Notes: generated by a model not told the origin, from the letters alone. DNA of 64,000 bases from Marinilactibacillus sp. Marseille-P9653 (GCF_916618885.1 NZ_CAKAKH010000002.1:186001-250000); one strand, 5' to 3'; numbered from the stretch's first letter, positions 54,233 through 62,812 are shown. A program made the numbers and translations.

Positions 54233-54746
54233 GAAGCGAACCTCCCATAAACAATTTCTGAGTGCGTTTGAAAGTAGACGTTTCTTTTAATTTGACCAGT
54301 ACTAAGAATGCCATCACAGAACCAATCAAAGTCGCCCCAACAAATCTTGGCGTGTAAATAAACCAGTACAAACTCTGTTGGCTACCGGTAAACCAAACCA
54401 TCACGGGATAAGAAAGTAGTGAACCAATGATGCCTGTTCCGACAATCTCTCCTGCCATCGACCAGTACATATTTCGGCCGAATTTATAAAATAGTCCCGC
54501 TAAGAAAGCCCCAAACACGGCACCCGTTAAAGCAAGTGGAGGAATGCCTAAAAGTAACATACGGATCAGGCCGCAAATCAGCGCCATCAGCGTTCCATAG
54601 AGCGGCCCGAGTAAAACACCCGCGATAATATTCATAACGCTAGACATAGGCGCCATTCCTTCGATTCGCATCAATGGTGATAACACCACGTCCAACGCAA
54701 TCATCAATGCTAGTAAGGTCAATCTGTGGATTCGATTTTTTTCCAC
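54216..54746 (-). CDS. thiW: ECF S component for thiazole, ThiW
   Basis: The 176-residue membrane protein has five to six helices and the ThiW signature MSSVMNIIAGVLLGPLYGTL plus GLIRMLLLGIPPLALTGAVFGAF. ThiW is the predicted thiazole-precursor S component, powered by a shared ECF module. I choose GTG 54746: its ribosome-binding site AAAGGAG is within the terminator hairpin of the riboswitch, as expected for this control. Earlier starts would run through that hairpin. It overlaps thiM by 17 bp. Confidence 0.85.
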   Translation of the reverse strand: MEKNRIHRLTLLALMIALDVVLSPLMRIEGMAPMSSVMNIIAGVLLGPLYGTLMALICGLIRMLLLGIPPLALTGAVFGAFLAGLFYKFGRNMYWSMAGEIVGTGIIGSLLSYPVMVWFTGSQQSLYWFIYTPRFVGATLIGSVMAFLVLVKLKETSTFKRTQKLFMGGSLHGVKS

Positions 54747-54748
54747 GT

Positions 54749-54782
54749 AAAAAAACTCCTTTCTGCGAAAAGCAAAAGGAGT
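54749..54782 (-). terminator. Riboswitch-controlled terminator with embedded ribosome-binding site
   Basis: ACTCCTTT and AAAGGAGT pair around a 12-nt loop, and seven T follow. The right arm on the minus strand is the thiW ribosome-binding site, so folding could stop both transcription and translation. Confidence 0.75.
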
Positions 54783-54845
54783 GCGGTCTGAGACAGACAA
54801 AGTCATACAATCCAAAAACGATTGCATAAAATCAGTCTACAACTA

Positions 54846-54912
54846 CATTTCCCTGCGCCAGTCCTAACTGTATCAGGTTCAATGGGTATAATCTCAGCTA
54901 AATAGCACCCCA
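54846..54912 (-). promoter_or_regulatory. TPP riboswitch (THI element)
   Basis: The minus strand has the conserved THI-box elements in order: GGGGTGC, GCTGAGA, ATACCC, GAACCTGAT, CAGTTAGGACTGGCGCAGGG. This aptamer binds thiamin pyrophosphate and turns the operon off. It lies 100 bp before thiW, with the terminator hairpin between them. Confidence 0.95.
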
Positions 54913-55201
54913 AATGTTCTTTTCAATTGATTAGAGTATAGCACACTTTTTTTGATGGGACTACAAGGAATTAATTTTTTGAAATTAACTCTAAACATTT
55001 AAAATTTTCCATTTTTATATTTCTAAAAGTTGTTTAGTTATTAGTGAAAAATGAATTCGTTTTAGATACCACGAATTTTATTGACTTATACATGTTAGAA
55101 TTGCTATCTTATGGTTATAGATACTTAAATTTTCACTCAATACGTAGAATCAAGTAGCTTAACAACTTTGTTTACCATCAATTTCGGAGAGGGTGTATAA
55201 G

Positions 55202-55882
55202 ATGAATAAAAAAATGGTGTACGTTAATTTTGTAGAAAAAGTGCAATCGAATTCTGACTACTACAAATGGGGAAAACCATCTCCAGTAGGAGAAATAGAA
55301 AAATTATTGGCTTACTTCGGTCTTGACTTCGAACTAAGTCATTTTATTAATGAAATGCATCTTAACAACCTACGGAAGTTGGAATATTTTATTGACAATA
55401 ATGCCAGTGACGAACAACTAGCATATATTAGTCAAATAACAACGAAGGGTACGAAGATACCAGAGCCTTCAATAGAAAGCCAATCAAGCGAGAAAGTATT
55501 TATATCGATGCCTATGAACAAAACTTTATATAATGATGTTGAAGATATTCGCAATTCCATAAACGAGGCTGTAAAAAACACTAACAACATTCCTTATTTT
55601 TTAGATAAAGATCCTCACAATGATAATATTAGTATAAAAATGTTACAAGAGATTCGAGATTGTAAATTTCTTGTCGCAGAGTTTTCTTATCAGAATAATG
55701 GTGTTTATTATGAAGCTGGATACGCGAAAGCATTAGGAAAAACTGTGATATTCACATGTAGTCGTAAACATTTCGAAAATATACATTTTGATATCAAGCA
55801 AACTCAGTTCGTCATTTGGGAAAACTATGACTCATTGAAAGAGAATTTAAAAAAACAGATAATTGAATCCAATTTATCCTAA
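55202..55882 (+). CDS. Nucleoside-deoxyribosyltransferase-like protein
   Basis: This 226-residue protein has an unfamiliar helical N-terminal part (1-95) and a C-terminal domain of the nucleoside 2-deoxyribosyltransferase/Rcl superfamily: VFISMPM (99-105), EIRDCKFLVAEFSYQNNGVY and YEAGYAKALGKTVIFTC with the catalytic Glu at about 171. These folds cleave N-glycosidic bonds in nucleosides or NAD-like molecules; some act as toxins in antiphage retrons. It is convergent with the HerA gene of a SIR2-HerA pair, 40 bp apart. ATG 55202 follows GAGAGGG. A defence role is inferred from context. Confidence 0.7.
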   Translation: MNKKMVYVNFVEKVQSNSDYYKWGKPSPVGEIEKLLAYFGLDFELSHFINEMHLNNLRKLEYFIDNNASDEQLAYISQITTKGTKIPEPSIESQSSEKVFISMPMNKTLYNDVEDIRNSINEAVKNTNNIPYFLDKDPHNDNISIKMLQEIRDCKFLVAEFSYQNNGVYYEAGYAKALGKTVIFTCSRKHFENIHFDIKQTQFVIWENYDSLKENLKKQIIESNLS

Positions 55883-55922
55883 TATAATAAGTTGTTAAAC
55901 TACTAAAGAATTCTCTTCAGAC

Positions 55923-57536
55923 TTACAGACTAGGAGTACTATTTGAATGTAACCTCTTACTTTTTTTGATTTTAAGATGTATATCTTGCAATAAATTTAT
56001 ACTTGTCAATATTGCTTCTCCCTTGTTTAGATTTTTTACTTGCTTCAAATTATTTGTACTTAAATGATTTTGAAGAGATCTTAATTCTTCCATATGAGTC
56101 AATCTGTGTACCAAAAATGTCCCAACTTGACCCAAAAGAATAGCTGAAACATCTTGAGGATTTTGTGTAGTTAGGAAGAGGAAAATTCCTTTTTTACGAC
56201 CTTCTCTTGCAATTGTTGTTAACCCTGTATAGTAGTCACTTTCTCTCCCCAGTATCTTTGTATATCTATGAACTTCATCAATAAACATTACAAATGGCTC
56301 AATTACTTTCCTATCTTTATTGATTATATAGTTACTTGCCAGATCTATAATCATACCTCCAATGCCATCATTCGTTCCAATCTGGGAAGTATCAATGTAT
56401 ATACTTTGATTAGGGGTTGTAATGAATTGATCTAATTTGTCCATTAATTCATTCAGATCTTCTTCGTTATTAAAAAAATTTCTAAAACTAGTATTTTCTA
56501 GTTTATTTTGAACTTTTTGAACAAGCCATTGTTGAGAATTAAATTGAAAAATATTTTTAACGTATACTTCTTTGTTACTCACTTGGTTGGTTTCCGACGC
56601 TATTTGCTGAGGTAAATCGTCTATTATAAAATCTTTATCTGCTGGCAGTAAACTAGCCATATCCGAAGCAACATCTGAGACAGATTTATTGACTTTTTCG
56701 TAAATACCGGATGACATATTTTTTTTCTGATACCTTAAGCTTCTTATAGCATCTGACAATACTGCCGGTTGCGTAGCATCATTCGTCTCAAATAATAAAC
56801 ACCACTGTTGCATAGATAAGTCACCTACTGAAATTGCAGTATCTGTTCCCAATTTCAATTTAATAACCTCATGGTCATTGAAGGACTCGCTATACTCTCC
56901 CGTAGGATCTACAATCATTACTTTTTTTTGATCTAATAATAATTTATCTATAATGGATAAGGCAGAAGTTGATTTCCCACTATTTGTAGTTCCAACTGTC
57001 AGCAAATGTCTATCAAATAGTGTACTCGGGTATAAATTAACTTCATGATTTTCTAAGTTAGAGAAAGTTGCAAAAGATGATAATACTTTTTCATTTAACT
57101 CTTTTTGAAGCTCTAAAGAGTTTAAATATTGTTTAATTGTCTTTTTATTTGCAATATAAACTTTGTCAGTTATCCCTACTGTTTTAAATCCTGGCAATTT
57201 AAATCTGTCTTCTCCTTGTTCCATGAGTCCAACTACATCAATCCCTATCTCTGGATAAACTTTTTCATTTATCCCATTGTTCATTGAATTATGTACACTG
57301 TCAGAATTCGAAACTCTTGATTGATAGATTTCACCTATGAATAAACCTTGCGGTGAATCTACTAGTACAAGAAAATTGATTGTATTTGGAACTAAGGTTT
57401 CTAGTTTAGTCTTTCTATACTCTAGCCAAGATAAATTTTCAACTTGAATAATACTACTATCCCTATAAACTTGAGATACCATTCCCATATAAAAGTGACT
57501 TTTATCAAACTCTGTGTAAAAGTTATCAATTATCAT
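55923..57536 (-). CDS. HerA-like ATPase of a SIR2-HerA defence system
   Basis: This 537-residue protein has an N-terminal HAS-barrel-like region (1-130), a RecA-type ATPase with Walker A VGTTNSGKST (about 181-190), Walker B FVMFIDEVHRY (about 415-425), sensor TTQNPQ and an arginine finger in LVHRL. HerA-type ATPases form hexamers. In SIR2-HerA systems they assemble with the NADase to sense phage. It starts 16 bp after the SIR2 stop, with AAAGGAGGG inside that gap, so the two are co-translated. The sequence is very AT-rich compared with the flanks. Confidence 0.88.
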   Translation of the reverse strand: MIIDNFYTEFDKSHFYMGMVSQVYRDSSIIQVENLSWLEYRKTKLETLVPNTINFLVLVDSPQGLFIGEIYQSRVSNSDSVHNSMNNGINEKVYPEIGIDVVGLMEQGEDRFKLPGFKTVGITDKVYIANKKTIKQYLNSLELQKELNEKVLSSFATFSNLENHEVNLYPSTLFDRHLLTVGTTNSGKSTSALSIIDKLLLDQKKVMIVDPTGEYSESFNDHEVIKLKLGTDTAISVGDLSMQQWCLLFETNDATQPAVLSDAIRSLRYQKKNMSSGIYEKVNKSVSDVASDMASLLPADKDFIIDDLPQQIASETNQVSNKEVYVKNIFQFNSQQWLVQKVQNKLENTSFRNFFNNEEDLNELMDKLDQFITTPNQSIYIDTSQIGTNDGIGGMIIDLASNYIINKDRKVIEPFVMFIDEVHRYTKILGRESDYYTGLTTIAREGRKKGIFLFLTTQNPQDVSAILLGQVGTFLVHRLTHMEELRSLQNHLSTNNLKQVKNLNKGEAILTSINLLQDIHLKIKKSKRLHSNSTPSL

Positions 57537-57552
57537 TGATTTACCCTCCTTT

Positions 57553-58788
57553 CTACTTCAGATATTCATCCAATTTATCGTTCAAACTCGCCTTTAAAAA
57601 TGCAATACGAAAATGCTCTCTTCTTAATCCATCTAGATCCTTCCAATTCTGGTGATTTTGTTGAATATCGTAGTCACTAACCAAAACTGTTAAGCCTGTG
57701 TTATGCTTGAGTGCTTGGATAACCATTTTAGCAATATGATTATCAGCAAAGCTGAACCCTGTAGTTACAAGTAAAGTATTAGGTCTTCTAAGTAATTCTT
57801 GAAATTTGGAGAACAATTCAAAATATGGATTTTCGTAACTTTGCATGTATTTATTAGAACTAGGAAATATCATTATAGGAGTTTTAACCTCTAACTTATC
57901 TTTTCTATTTATTCTTGTTTCATATTCGGAGTATTCCCAAGTAAGAGACCCATGAATTTTTAACAAATTTATAATATTTTTTTTATATTCTAACTCGTTT
58001 GTTTTCTTATGTGGTATACTTTTCACCAAATTCCACTCAAATATGTCACTATCGAAGTAAGGGTTATATGAAAAAGTGAACCCGTCAATTACTGTAAATC
58101 CCAAATACTCAGATGCCTCTTCAAACAGCGTATCATAATTGGTAGTAACAACTGTAAGTTTATTAGAATCTTTTACCCTTTTAGATAGGACTTTTAGCAA
58201 TGCAGCATGTCTCATCTTTTCATTATCATATCCATAGTTAGTGTTTTCAATTATGCAGTCAAAAATCTTGTTTTTGGAGCTAATTAATTTATCTTCATCT
58301 TTTTTATCAACAAATTGCTCAAACGTCAACAAATTAGACAGAAATTCTTCTAAGTCAAACTTGTTATTGAATTGCCCACATTCTTCACAAAAAACAGCTT
58401 CCTTGTAGTTACTCATAAAAGCTAATTCTTGTAGCGAAAAAAGATCATCTTCCACATTTAGTTTTCCAGCAATATCTTCTGCAATCATTGCTACAGTTTT
58501 CCCGAAATCAGAGTCAATTCCTGTATCATTGCTAACAACAGATGCCCCTGCTCCAGCTAGTACTACTACATTTTCAAAAGGTTCATTCATAAATTTACTT
58601 ACTTCTAATTTTATTTTTTCATTAAATTCAATCTGTGAGATATTTTCGTTAGTTTCGGGGTCAACTAGTCTATTGGTAATGTCATCTTCATAAAATACCA
58701 TATGAGAACCTTGAAATAATTTTTTGTCATTAGACGTAAAATAGTTAGTTAAAAAAAGCTCTTCCGTTTCTTTTAATTTTTCATCCAT
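57553..58788 (-). CDS. SIR2-domain NADase of a SIR2-HerA defence system
   Basis: The 411-residue protein has the NAD-binding LAGAGAS motif (about 77-83), VTTNYDTLFE (about 215), KIHGSLTWEY (about 286) and GFSFADNHIAKM near the C-terminus (about 350). These identify a SIR2_2-type domain, used in prophage-free defence islands to destroy NAD+ when phage is sensed. An internal CEECGQFNNKF block could be a partial zinc-binding site. I choose ATG 58788 with GGGAGAG before it. An IS256-type element is inserted 121 bp upstream of the gene and may affect its promoter. Confidence 0.88.
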   Translation of the reverse strand: MDEKLKETEELFLTNYFTSNDKKLFQGSHMVFYEDDITNRLVDPETNENISQIEFNEKIKLEVSKFMNEPFENVVVLAGAGASVVSNDTGIDSDFGKTVAMIAEDIAGKLNVEDDLFSLQELAFMSNYKEAVFCEECGQFNNKFDLEEFLSNLLTFEQFVDKKDEDKLISSKNKIFDCIIENTNYGYDNEKMRHAALLKVLSKRVKDSNKLTVVTTNYDTLFEEASEYLGFTVIDGFTFSYNPYFDSDIFEWNLVKSIPHKKTNELEYKKNIINLLKIHGSLTWEYSEYETRINRKDKLEVKTPIMIFPSSNKYMQSYENPYFELFSKFQELLRRPNTLLVTTGFSFADNHIAKMVIQALKHNTGLTVLVSDYDIQQNHQNWKDLDGLRREHFRIAFLKASLNDKLDEYLK

Positions 58789-58909
58789 AAAACACTCTCC
58801 CATCAACTATTTTATTTTTAATACTAGCATATTGCGATACACAAACAAACGCTTTTCCTGATTTTTAAATTTTAACTATCTAGTAATTGCTAAATTTAAA
58901 TAGTGTTTC

Positions 58910-58917
58910 AAAATTAT
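58910..58917 (+). repeat. Target-site duplication, left copy
   Basis: AAAATTAT directly precedes the left end of the IS256-type element and is repeated at 60228-60235. Confidence 0.85.
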
Positions 58918-58943
58918 GATAAAGTCCATATAATTGTGTAAAA
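58918..58943 (+). repeat. IS256-type left inverted repeat
   Basis: The repeat begins GATAAAGTCC and ends TGTGTAAAA, matching the right end in those blocks. Confidence 0.8.
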
Positions 58944-59013
58944 AGAAAGGCCATATGATCGCCTGTACGGTACAATGTTTTTAACCACTAAAAACATACC
59001 TGGAGGCAATCAT

Positions 59014-60176
59014 ATGACCCAACATCTACAGATTAACCTAGAACCGAAACAGATACAAGCATTAATTGACAGTAGTGTGAAAGACGATGCTTCAAAGCTG
59101 ATTTTAACGACCGTCTTTAATCAATTAATGGAGCACCAACGAACGGAATTTATTCAGGCTGAGGGTTACGAACGATCCGAGAATCGAACGGGACAGCGAA
59201 ATGGCTACTACGAAAGAGCATTGACAACACGCGTAGGAACATTGGAACTTAAGGTTCCAAGGACAAGAGACGGTGTCTTTTCTCCGACTGTTTTTGAGCG
59301 GTATCAACGGAATGAAAAGGCCTTGCTAGCTTCTATGCTAGAGATGTATGTGTCAGAAGTCTCTCAGATCGTAGAAGAATTGTGTGGAAAATCAGTCTCT
59401 AAGTCTTTTGTTTCTTCTCTGACCACTCAATTAGATCCGATCGTTAAAGAATGGCAGAATCGAACACTGACAGGAACGAAGTTCCCTTACCTCATGGTAG
59501 ACGTTCTCTACATAAAAGCACGAGTAGAACAGCGTGTCCTATCTCAAAGCTGCCATATCGCTATAGGGATTACAGAAGAAGGTGATCGCCAGATCATTGG
59601 CTTTATGCTTCAAAATGAAGAAAGTCATGAAACCTGGTCGAATTTTTTCGACTATCTGAAAAATAGAGGACTATCAGGAATCAAGCTCGTGATTTCTGAT
59701 GCGCATAAAGGACTTGTGTCCGCTATTCAAACTTCCTTCACTCACGCTTCATGGCAGAGATGTCAGGTTCACTTTATGCGAAACATTTTAAGTACCGTTC
59801 CTAAGAAAGGTTCTAAACCCTTTCGAGAAGCAGTCAAAACGATCTTCAAATTCTCAGATATTCATTTAGCCCGTAAGGCTAAAAATGCGTTGATTGAAGA
59901 ATACGCTGATCAAGTAAAGTATCAAAAGGCCTGTAGAACACTAGATGAAGGTTTCGAAGATGCCTTCCAGTACACTGTTTTAGGCAAAAGCCACAACCGA
60001 TTGAAGAGCACGAATCTACTCGAACGATTGAATGAGGAAGTCAGACGGAGAGAAAAAGTCATCCGTATTTCCCCAACAGGGCTTCAGCTAATCGTTTAAT
60101 TGGAGCCGTCCTGATGGACGTGCATGAAAACTGGATCAGTTCTCCGAGAAAATATATCCAGTTTGAATCAAACTGA
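59014..60176 (+). pseudogene. Frameshifted IS256-type transposase
   Basis: ATG 59014 follows GGAGG. The frame matches IS256 transposase (mutator type, DDE catalysis) with MVDVLYIK, VISDAHKGL and KSTNLLERLNEEVRRREK. Near 60067 one T is missing from a TTTTCCCC run, so the frame ends early as ISPTGLQLIV; restoring it gives RIFPNRASANRLIGAVLMDVH and a stop at 60174-60176. Before that, MYVSEVSQIVEEL lacks about five residues of the usual MYVSGVSTRKVS-IVEEL, as if deleted between two GTCTCT repeats. Both lesions make it inactive. Confidence 0.88.
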
Positions 60177-60201
60177 TCGGACTAAAACAAAGTATCGTAC
60201 A

Positions 60202-60227
60202 TTTTACACAGAAGTCTGGACTTGACT
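60202..60227 (-). repeat. IS256-type right inverted repeat
   Basis: Reading inward from the right end gives AGTCAAGTCC ... TGTGTAAAA. The left end has GATAAAGTCC and the same inner block. Confidence 0.8.
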
Positions 60228-60235
60228 AAAATTAT
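60228..60235 (+). repeat. Target-site duplication, right copy
   Basis: AAAATTAT directly follows the right end of the element, identical to 58910-58917. Confidence 0.85.
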
Positions 60236-60317
60236 AGAATTATTTAATAACTTTATAAAGGTATATAAATTACCTAAATAAGAAAATACTTCATCTCATA
60301 ACAAGGAGCATTTCTCT

Positions 60318-61151
60318 ATGAAAATAACTACTAATGATTTAATTACTACTCTTTATAACCTGATCCTTAATCCAGCGACACGTGATTGGGAACGTTCCTT
60401 GCTGTCAGAAACAAAAGATCGCCTGGATGATGGAAGAAGTGTGGAGAGTCATCTTTCACAAATTGAAGCCGATCTACGTCCCTTAGCGCTGAGAAGTAAC
60501 CTTACACCTGACGTGATGGATTTTTATAACCTGATCACTGGTAATTTAAAAACAGATACTTTGTTTGATATAGATAAACACACCGTTGACGATAAAAATA
60601 ATCAGGACAGTGCCATTTTTGCTGGTGGTTGTTTCTGGTGTATGGTAGAACCATTTGAAACACGTGAGGGTATACTATCCGTATTGTCTGGCTATACCGG
60701 TGGAAACGTTGACCACCCTACTTATGACCAAGTCAGCGGTGATTATACAGGACATGTAGAAGCTGTGGAAATTATTTTTGATACACGCATGATTCAGTAC
60801 GCCGATCTTGTGGACCTTTACTGGCAGCTAACAGACCCTACCGACGCACATGGCCAGTTCGCAGACCGTGGTGAACGTTACCGTCCAATTATATTTTACC
60901 GCAATGAAGCACAACACAAAATTGCAACGGAATCCAAAAAACGTGTAATCGACTCGAACAAATATACGAAGCCAATCGTTACTGCAATTGAACCAGCCAG
61001 TACCTTCTGGCCTGCAGAAAACTATCACCAGCAATTCTATAAAAAGAATCGTAAACGATATAAAAGTATGGAACAATCACGCCGTCAGTTTTTGCTTTTT
61101 CAACGGCTGCGTGGAAAAGTGCACGCTAAACTTAACGGATTCAAAAAATAG
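60318..61151 (+). CDS. msrA: Peptide-methionine (S)-S-oxide reductase with extra N-terminal domain
   Basis: This 277-residue protein repairs oxidised methionine. Residues 99-260 are MsrA, with GGCFWC (103-108, catalytic Cys about 105), [23 protein letters not shown] and [12 protein letters not shown]. The N-terminal 90 residues are unusual: a helical domain with [20 protein letters not shown] and [19 protein letters not shown], which looks like enterocin-A-type bacteriocin immunity proteins. Such fusions occur in some lactic acid bacteria, but the purpose is unclear. ATG follows AAGGAG. Confidence 0.88.
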   Translation: MKITTNDLITTLYNLILNPATRDWERSLLSETKDRLDDGRSVESHLSQIEADLRPLALRSNLTPDVMDFYNLITGNLKTDTLFDIDKHTVDDKNNQDSAIFAGGCFWCMVEPFETREGILSVLSGYTGGNVDHPTYDQVSGDYTGHVEAVEIIFDTRMIQYADLVDLYWQLTDPTDAHGQFADRGERYRPIIFYRNEAQHKIATESKKRVIDSNKYTKPIVTAIEPASTFWPAENYHQQFYKKNRKRYKSMEQSRRQFLLFQRLRGKVHAKLNGFKK

Positions 61152-61231
61152 AAGTGAAATTTAATGATTTATTATTTTGTAATTACACTCAAAAGTTTTC
61201 TTCAGTATAAACATGTGCTCTAATTATAAGA

Positions 61232-61258
61232 AAAGAACCCCAACGAGTGAGGTTCTTT
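61232..61258. terminator. Rho-independent terminator
   Basis: AAAGAACC/GGTTCTTT with an 11-nt loop lies 80 bp after msrA and also just downstream of the minus-strand relic. Confidence 0.65.
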
Positions 61259-61269
61259 AAAGACTTTCC

Positions 61270-61476
61270 TTAAATTTGACCTTCCGTATTAACGATTGAA
61301 TCGTCTTGTATCGACTTTCCTCCACGCTCGTATACTTTAGCCTCTAATCCTTCTTCTAGGAATTGGCTGAAAGGAATAAGGTCTTGTGCTTCATAACGTT
61401 CTTATAACTCACTGATTTCTTTAACTGTAAAACCTTGCGCTTCAACGAATTTAGGGTAATCAACAGATAGGATTCC
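61270..61476 (-). pseudogene. Relic of an unidentified gene
   Basis: On the minus strand a coding-like stretch of 68 codons contains one internal TAA (61402-61404): ...FVEAQGFTVKEISEL, stop, ERYEAQDLIPFSQFLEEGLE and further to a final stop after NTEGQI. The codon use and the residues look like a real protein C-terminus. There is no start codon upstream, so the 5' part is lost. I do not recognise the family. It fills most of the 332-bp gap between msrA and the YcxB-like gene. Confidence 0.5.
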
Positions 61477-61483
61477 TCAATGT

Positions 61484-61987
61484 TTATTCTAAAATAGTAC
61501 GTATATTACTTATATCTTTTTCACTTAAATATCTTTTAGGAATGATATGCACAGAAACAGCACTTAAATAAAGCAGAATCATGTCGTCATATTCTTTAAC
61601 TTCTTTGATTCTAGATTTAGGTAATGATGATGTCATATCTTCTTCTATGACAAGCCATGGGTCTTCCATAATATTCAGTTTCTTTTTCCCAAAAAGTGAA
61701 GAATTATCTCCTTCTTTCAGTAACTTTAAAGATTGATTTTTAAGTGTTTTCCTATAAATTTTTGGATAAACATATATCCATAACACATAAATCCCTACTG
61801 CCATTATCGCCCAATACAAACCTGATTGTTCAAATATTTCAGTTCCAAGAAAATAAACCCCTGGTACAAGCAGTACTGGTAGTATATATGCAACTAAATT
61901 AAAGAGTTTCTTTTGAGAAGGAGAGTTTTGTACATGATGTAAATTAAAATTTATGTAATCTTCTTCTGTTATCTCATATTCTATCAT
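61484..61987 (-). CDS. YcxB-like membrane protein
   Basis: The 167-residue protein starts MIEYEITEEDYINFNLHHVQ, has two membrane helices (about 28-48 and 53-75) and a C-terminal YcxB-like domain with LNIMEDPWLVIEEDMTSSLPKSRIKEVKEYDDMILLYLSAVSVHIIPKRYLSE (one continuous stretch in the protein). The domain is related to PH-like folds, but its role is unknown. It is monocistronic. Confidence 0.78.
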   Translation of the reverse strand: MIEYEITEEDYINFNLHHVQNSPSQKKLFNLVAYILPVLLVPGVYFLGTEIFEQSGLYWAIMAVGIYVLWIYVYPKIYRKTLKNQSLKLLKEGDNSSLFGKKKLNIMEDPWLVIEEDMTSSLPKSRIKEVKEYDDMILLYLSAVSVHIIPKRYLSEKDISNIRTILE

Positions 61988-62097
61988 TATCTCTAACCTC
62001 GCAGTATTTTTTCTTTAGTATACTCAATCATCGCTTAACTTGCTATACTATTTGTAAAGCACCTAATTTAAATTTTAGAGAGGACTTTAATCATCTT

Positions 62098-62529
62098 ATG
62101 CATATTAGAGAAAACTATCAAGCAGATCTAGATTACCTAGTAAATATCTGGTACGAGGCTTCGATTGACGCCCATGATTTCATTGCACCAGATTACTGGA
62201 GAGAACAGCAGGTCGTAATGAAAGAGAAGTACCTACCGCTATCTGAAACGTATGTTATATCAGAAGGGAACGGCATTGTAGGATTTGTCTCCTTGGTAGA
62301 CGATTATTTGGCTGCACTGTTTATTGATCTGAATGTTCAAGGCGAGGGATATGGGAAAGCATTACTCAATTTTGTTAAAGATCAAAGAGATTTTATCCAA
62401 TTAACCGTTTATAAAAAGAATCAGAATGCTGTAGATTTCTATTTGAAGAATCATTTTTCTATTAAAGAACAATCTATCGACCAACAAACTTCTGAAGAAG
62501 AATATGTGATGACCTGGTTCAAAGAATAA
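62098..62529 (+). CDS. GNAT family N-acetyltransferase
   Basis: This 143-residue GNAT protein resembles YjaB. It has HIRENYQADLDYLVNIWYEA, the acceptor helix ASIDAHDFIAPDYW, and the acetyl-CoA motif LNVQGEGYGKALLNFVKD (about 81-98) with Q/R-x-x-G-x-G/A, then NQNAVDFYLKNHF. The substrate is not known. The ribosome-binding site GAGAGGAC is rather far from ATG (about 13 bases). Confidence 0.85.
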   Translation: MHIRENYQADLDYLVNIWYEASIDAHDFIAPDYWREQQVVMKEKYLPLSETYVISEGNGIVGFVSLVDDYLAALFIDLNVQGEGYGKALLNFVKDQRDFIQLTVYKKNQNAVDFYLKNHFSIKEQSIDQQTSEEEYVMTWFKE

Positions 62530-62562
62530 ACTGTTACTAACAAATTTTGGTTTCATACCCTA

Positions 62563-62595
62563 CAAAAAAGACACTTCCCAAAAGGAAAGCGTCCT
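62563..62595 (-). terminator. Rho-independent terminator
   Basis: GACACTTCC and GGAAAGCGTC pair with small bulges, and six T follow on the minus strand. It lies 29 bp after the 42-residue gene. Confidence 0.65.
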
Positions 62596-62623
62596 ATAAT
62601 AGATCGAACTCTAACTTGCTCCG

Positions 62624-62752
62624 TTATTTCTTATGAATAACTGGAGCTTTTCGCATATATTTTTGGTCGTTTTTAGGTGTACGGTTGTACTCGGCTTTTC
62701 CGCCACTTTTTTTGTTCTTGATAATTTCTAACATTTTTTCCTTTGGACTCAT
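62624..62752 (-). CDS. 42-residue basic protein
   Basis: ATG 62752 follows AGGCGGTGG. The product (starting MSPKEKMLEIIKNKKSGGKA and ending RKAPVIHKK) is highly basic and looks like a conserved small protein of Lactobacillales with a TPKN core. Such length and charge recall ribosome- or RNA-associated proteins, but no family is certain. It lies downstream of rpsI, past a terminator. Confidence 0.6.
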   Translation of the reverse strand: MSPKEKMLEIIKNKKSGGKAEYNRTPKNDQKYMRKAPVIHKK

Positions 62753-62780
62753 TGTTTCCACCGCCTTTATTGATAAAAGA

Positions 62781-62812
62781 AAAAAGCATCAGCAAGATGC
62801 CAATGCTTTTTC
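62781..62812 (-). terminator. Rho-independent terminator of rplM-rpsI
   Basis: AAAAAGCAT pairs with ATGCTTTTT, with an inner GCATC/GATGC alternative stem. It lies 52 bp after rpsI. Confidence 0.8.

Larger units (their letters stand above)
58918..60227 (+). mobile_element. IS256-family insertion sequence, damaged
   Basis: The 1310-bp element has terminal inverted repeats and an 8-bp direct duplication of AAAATTAT, both typical of IS256 (about 1.32 kb). The left end GATAAAGTCC is close to that of IS256 itself. The transposase has a frameshift and a five-codon deletion, so the copy can probably move only if helped in trans. It lies between the SIR2-HerA pair and msrA. Confidence 0.92.
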
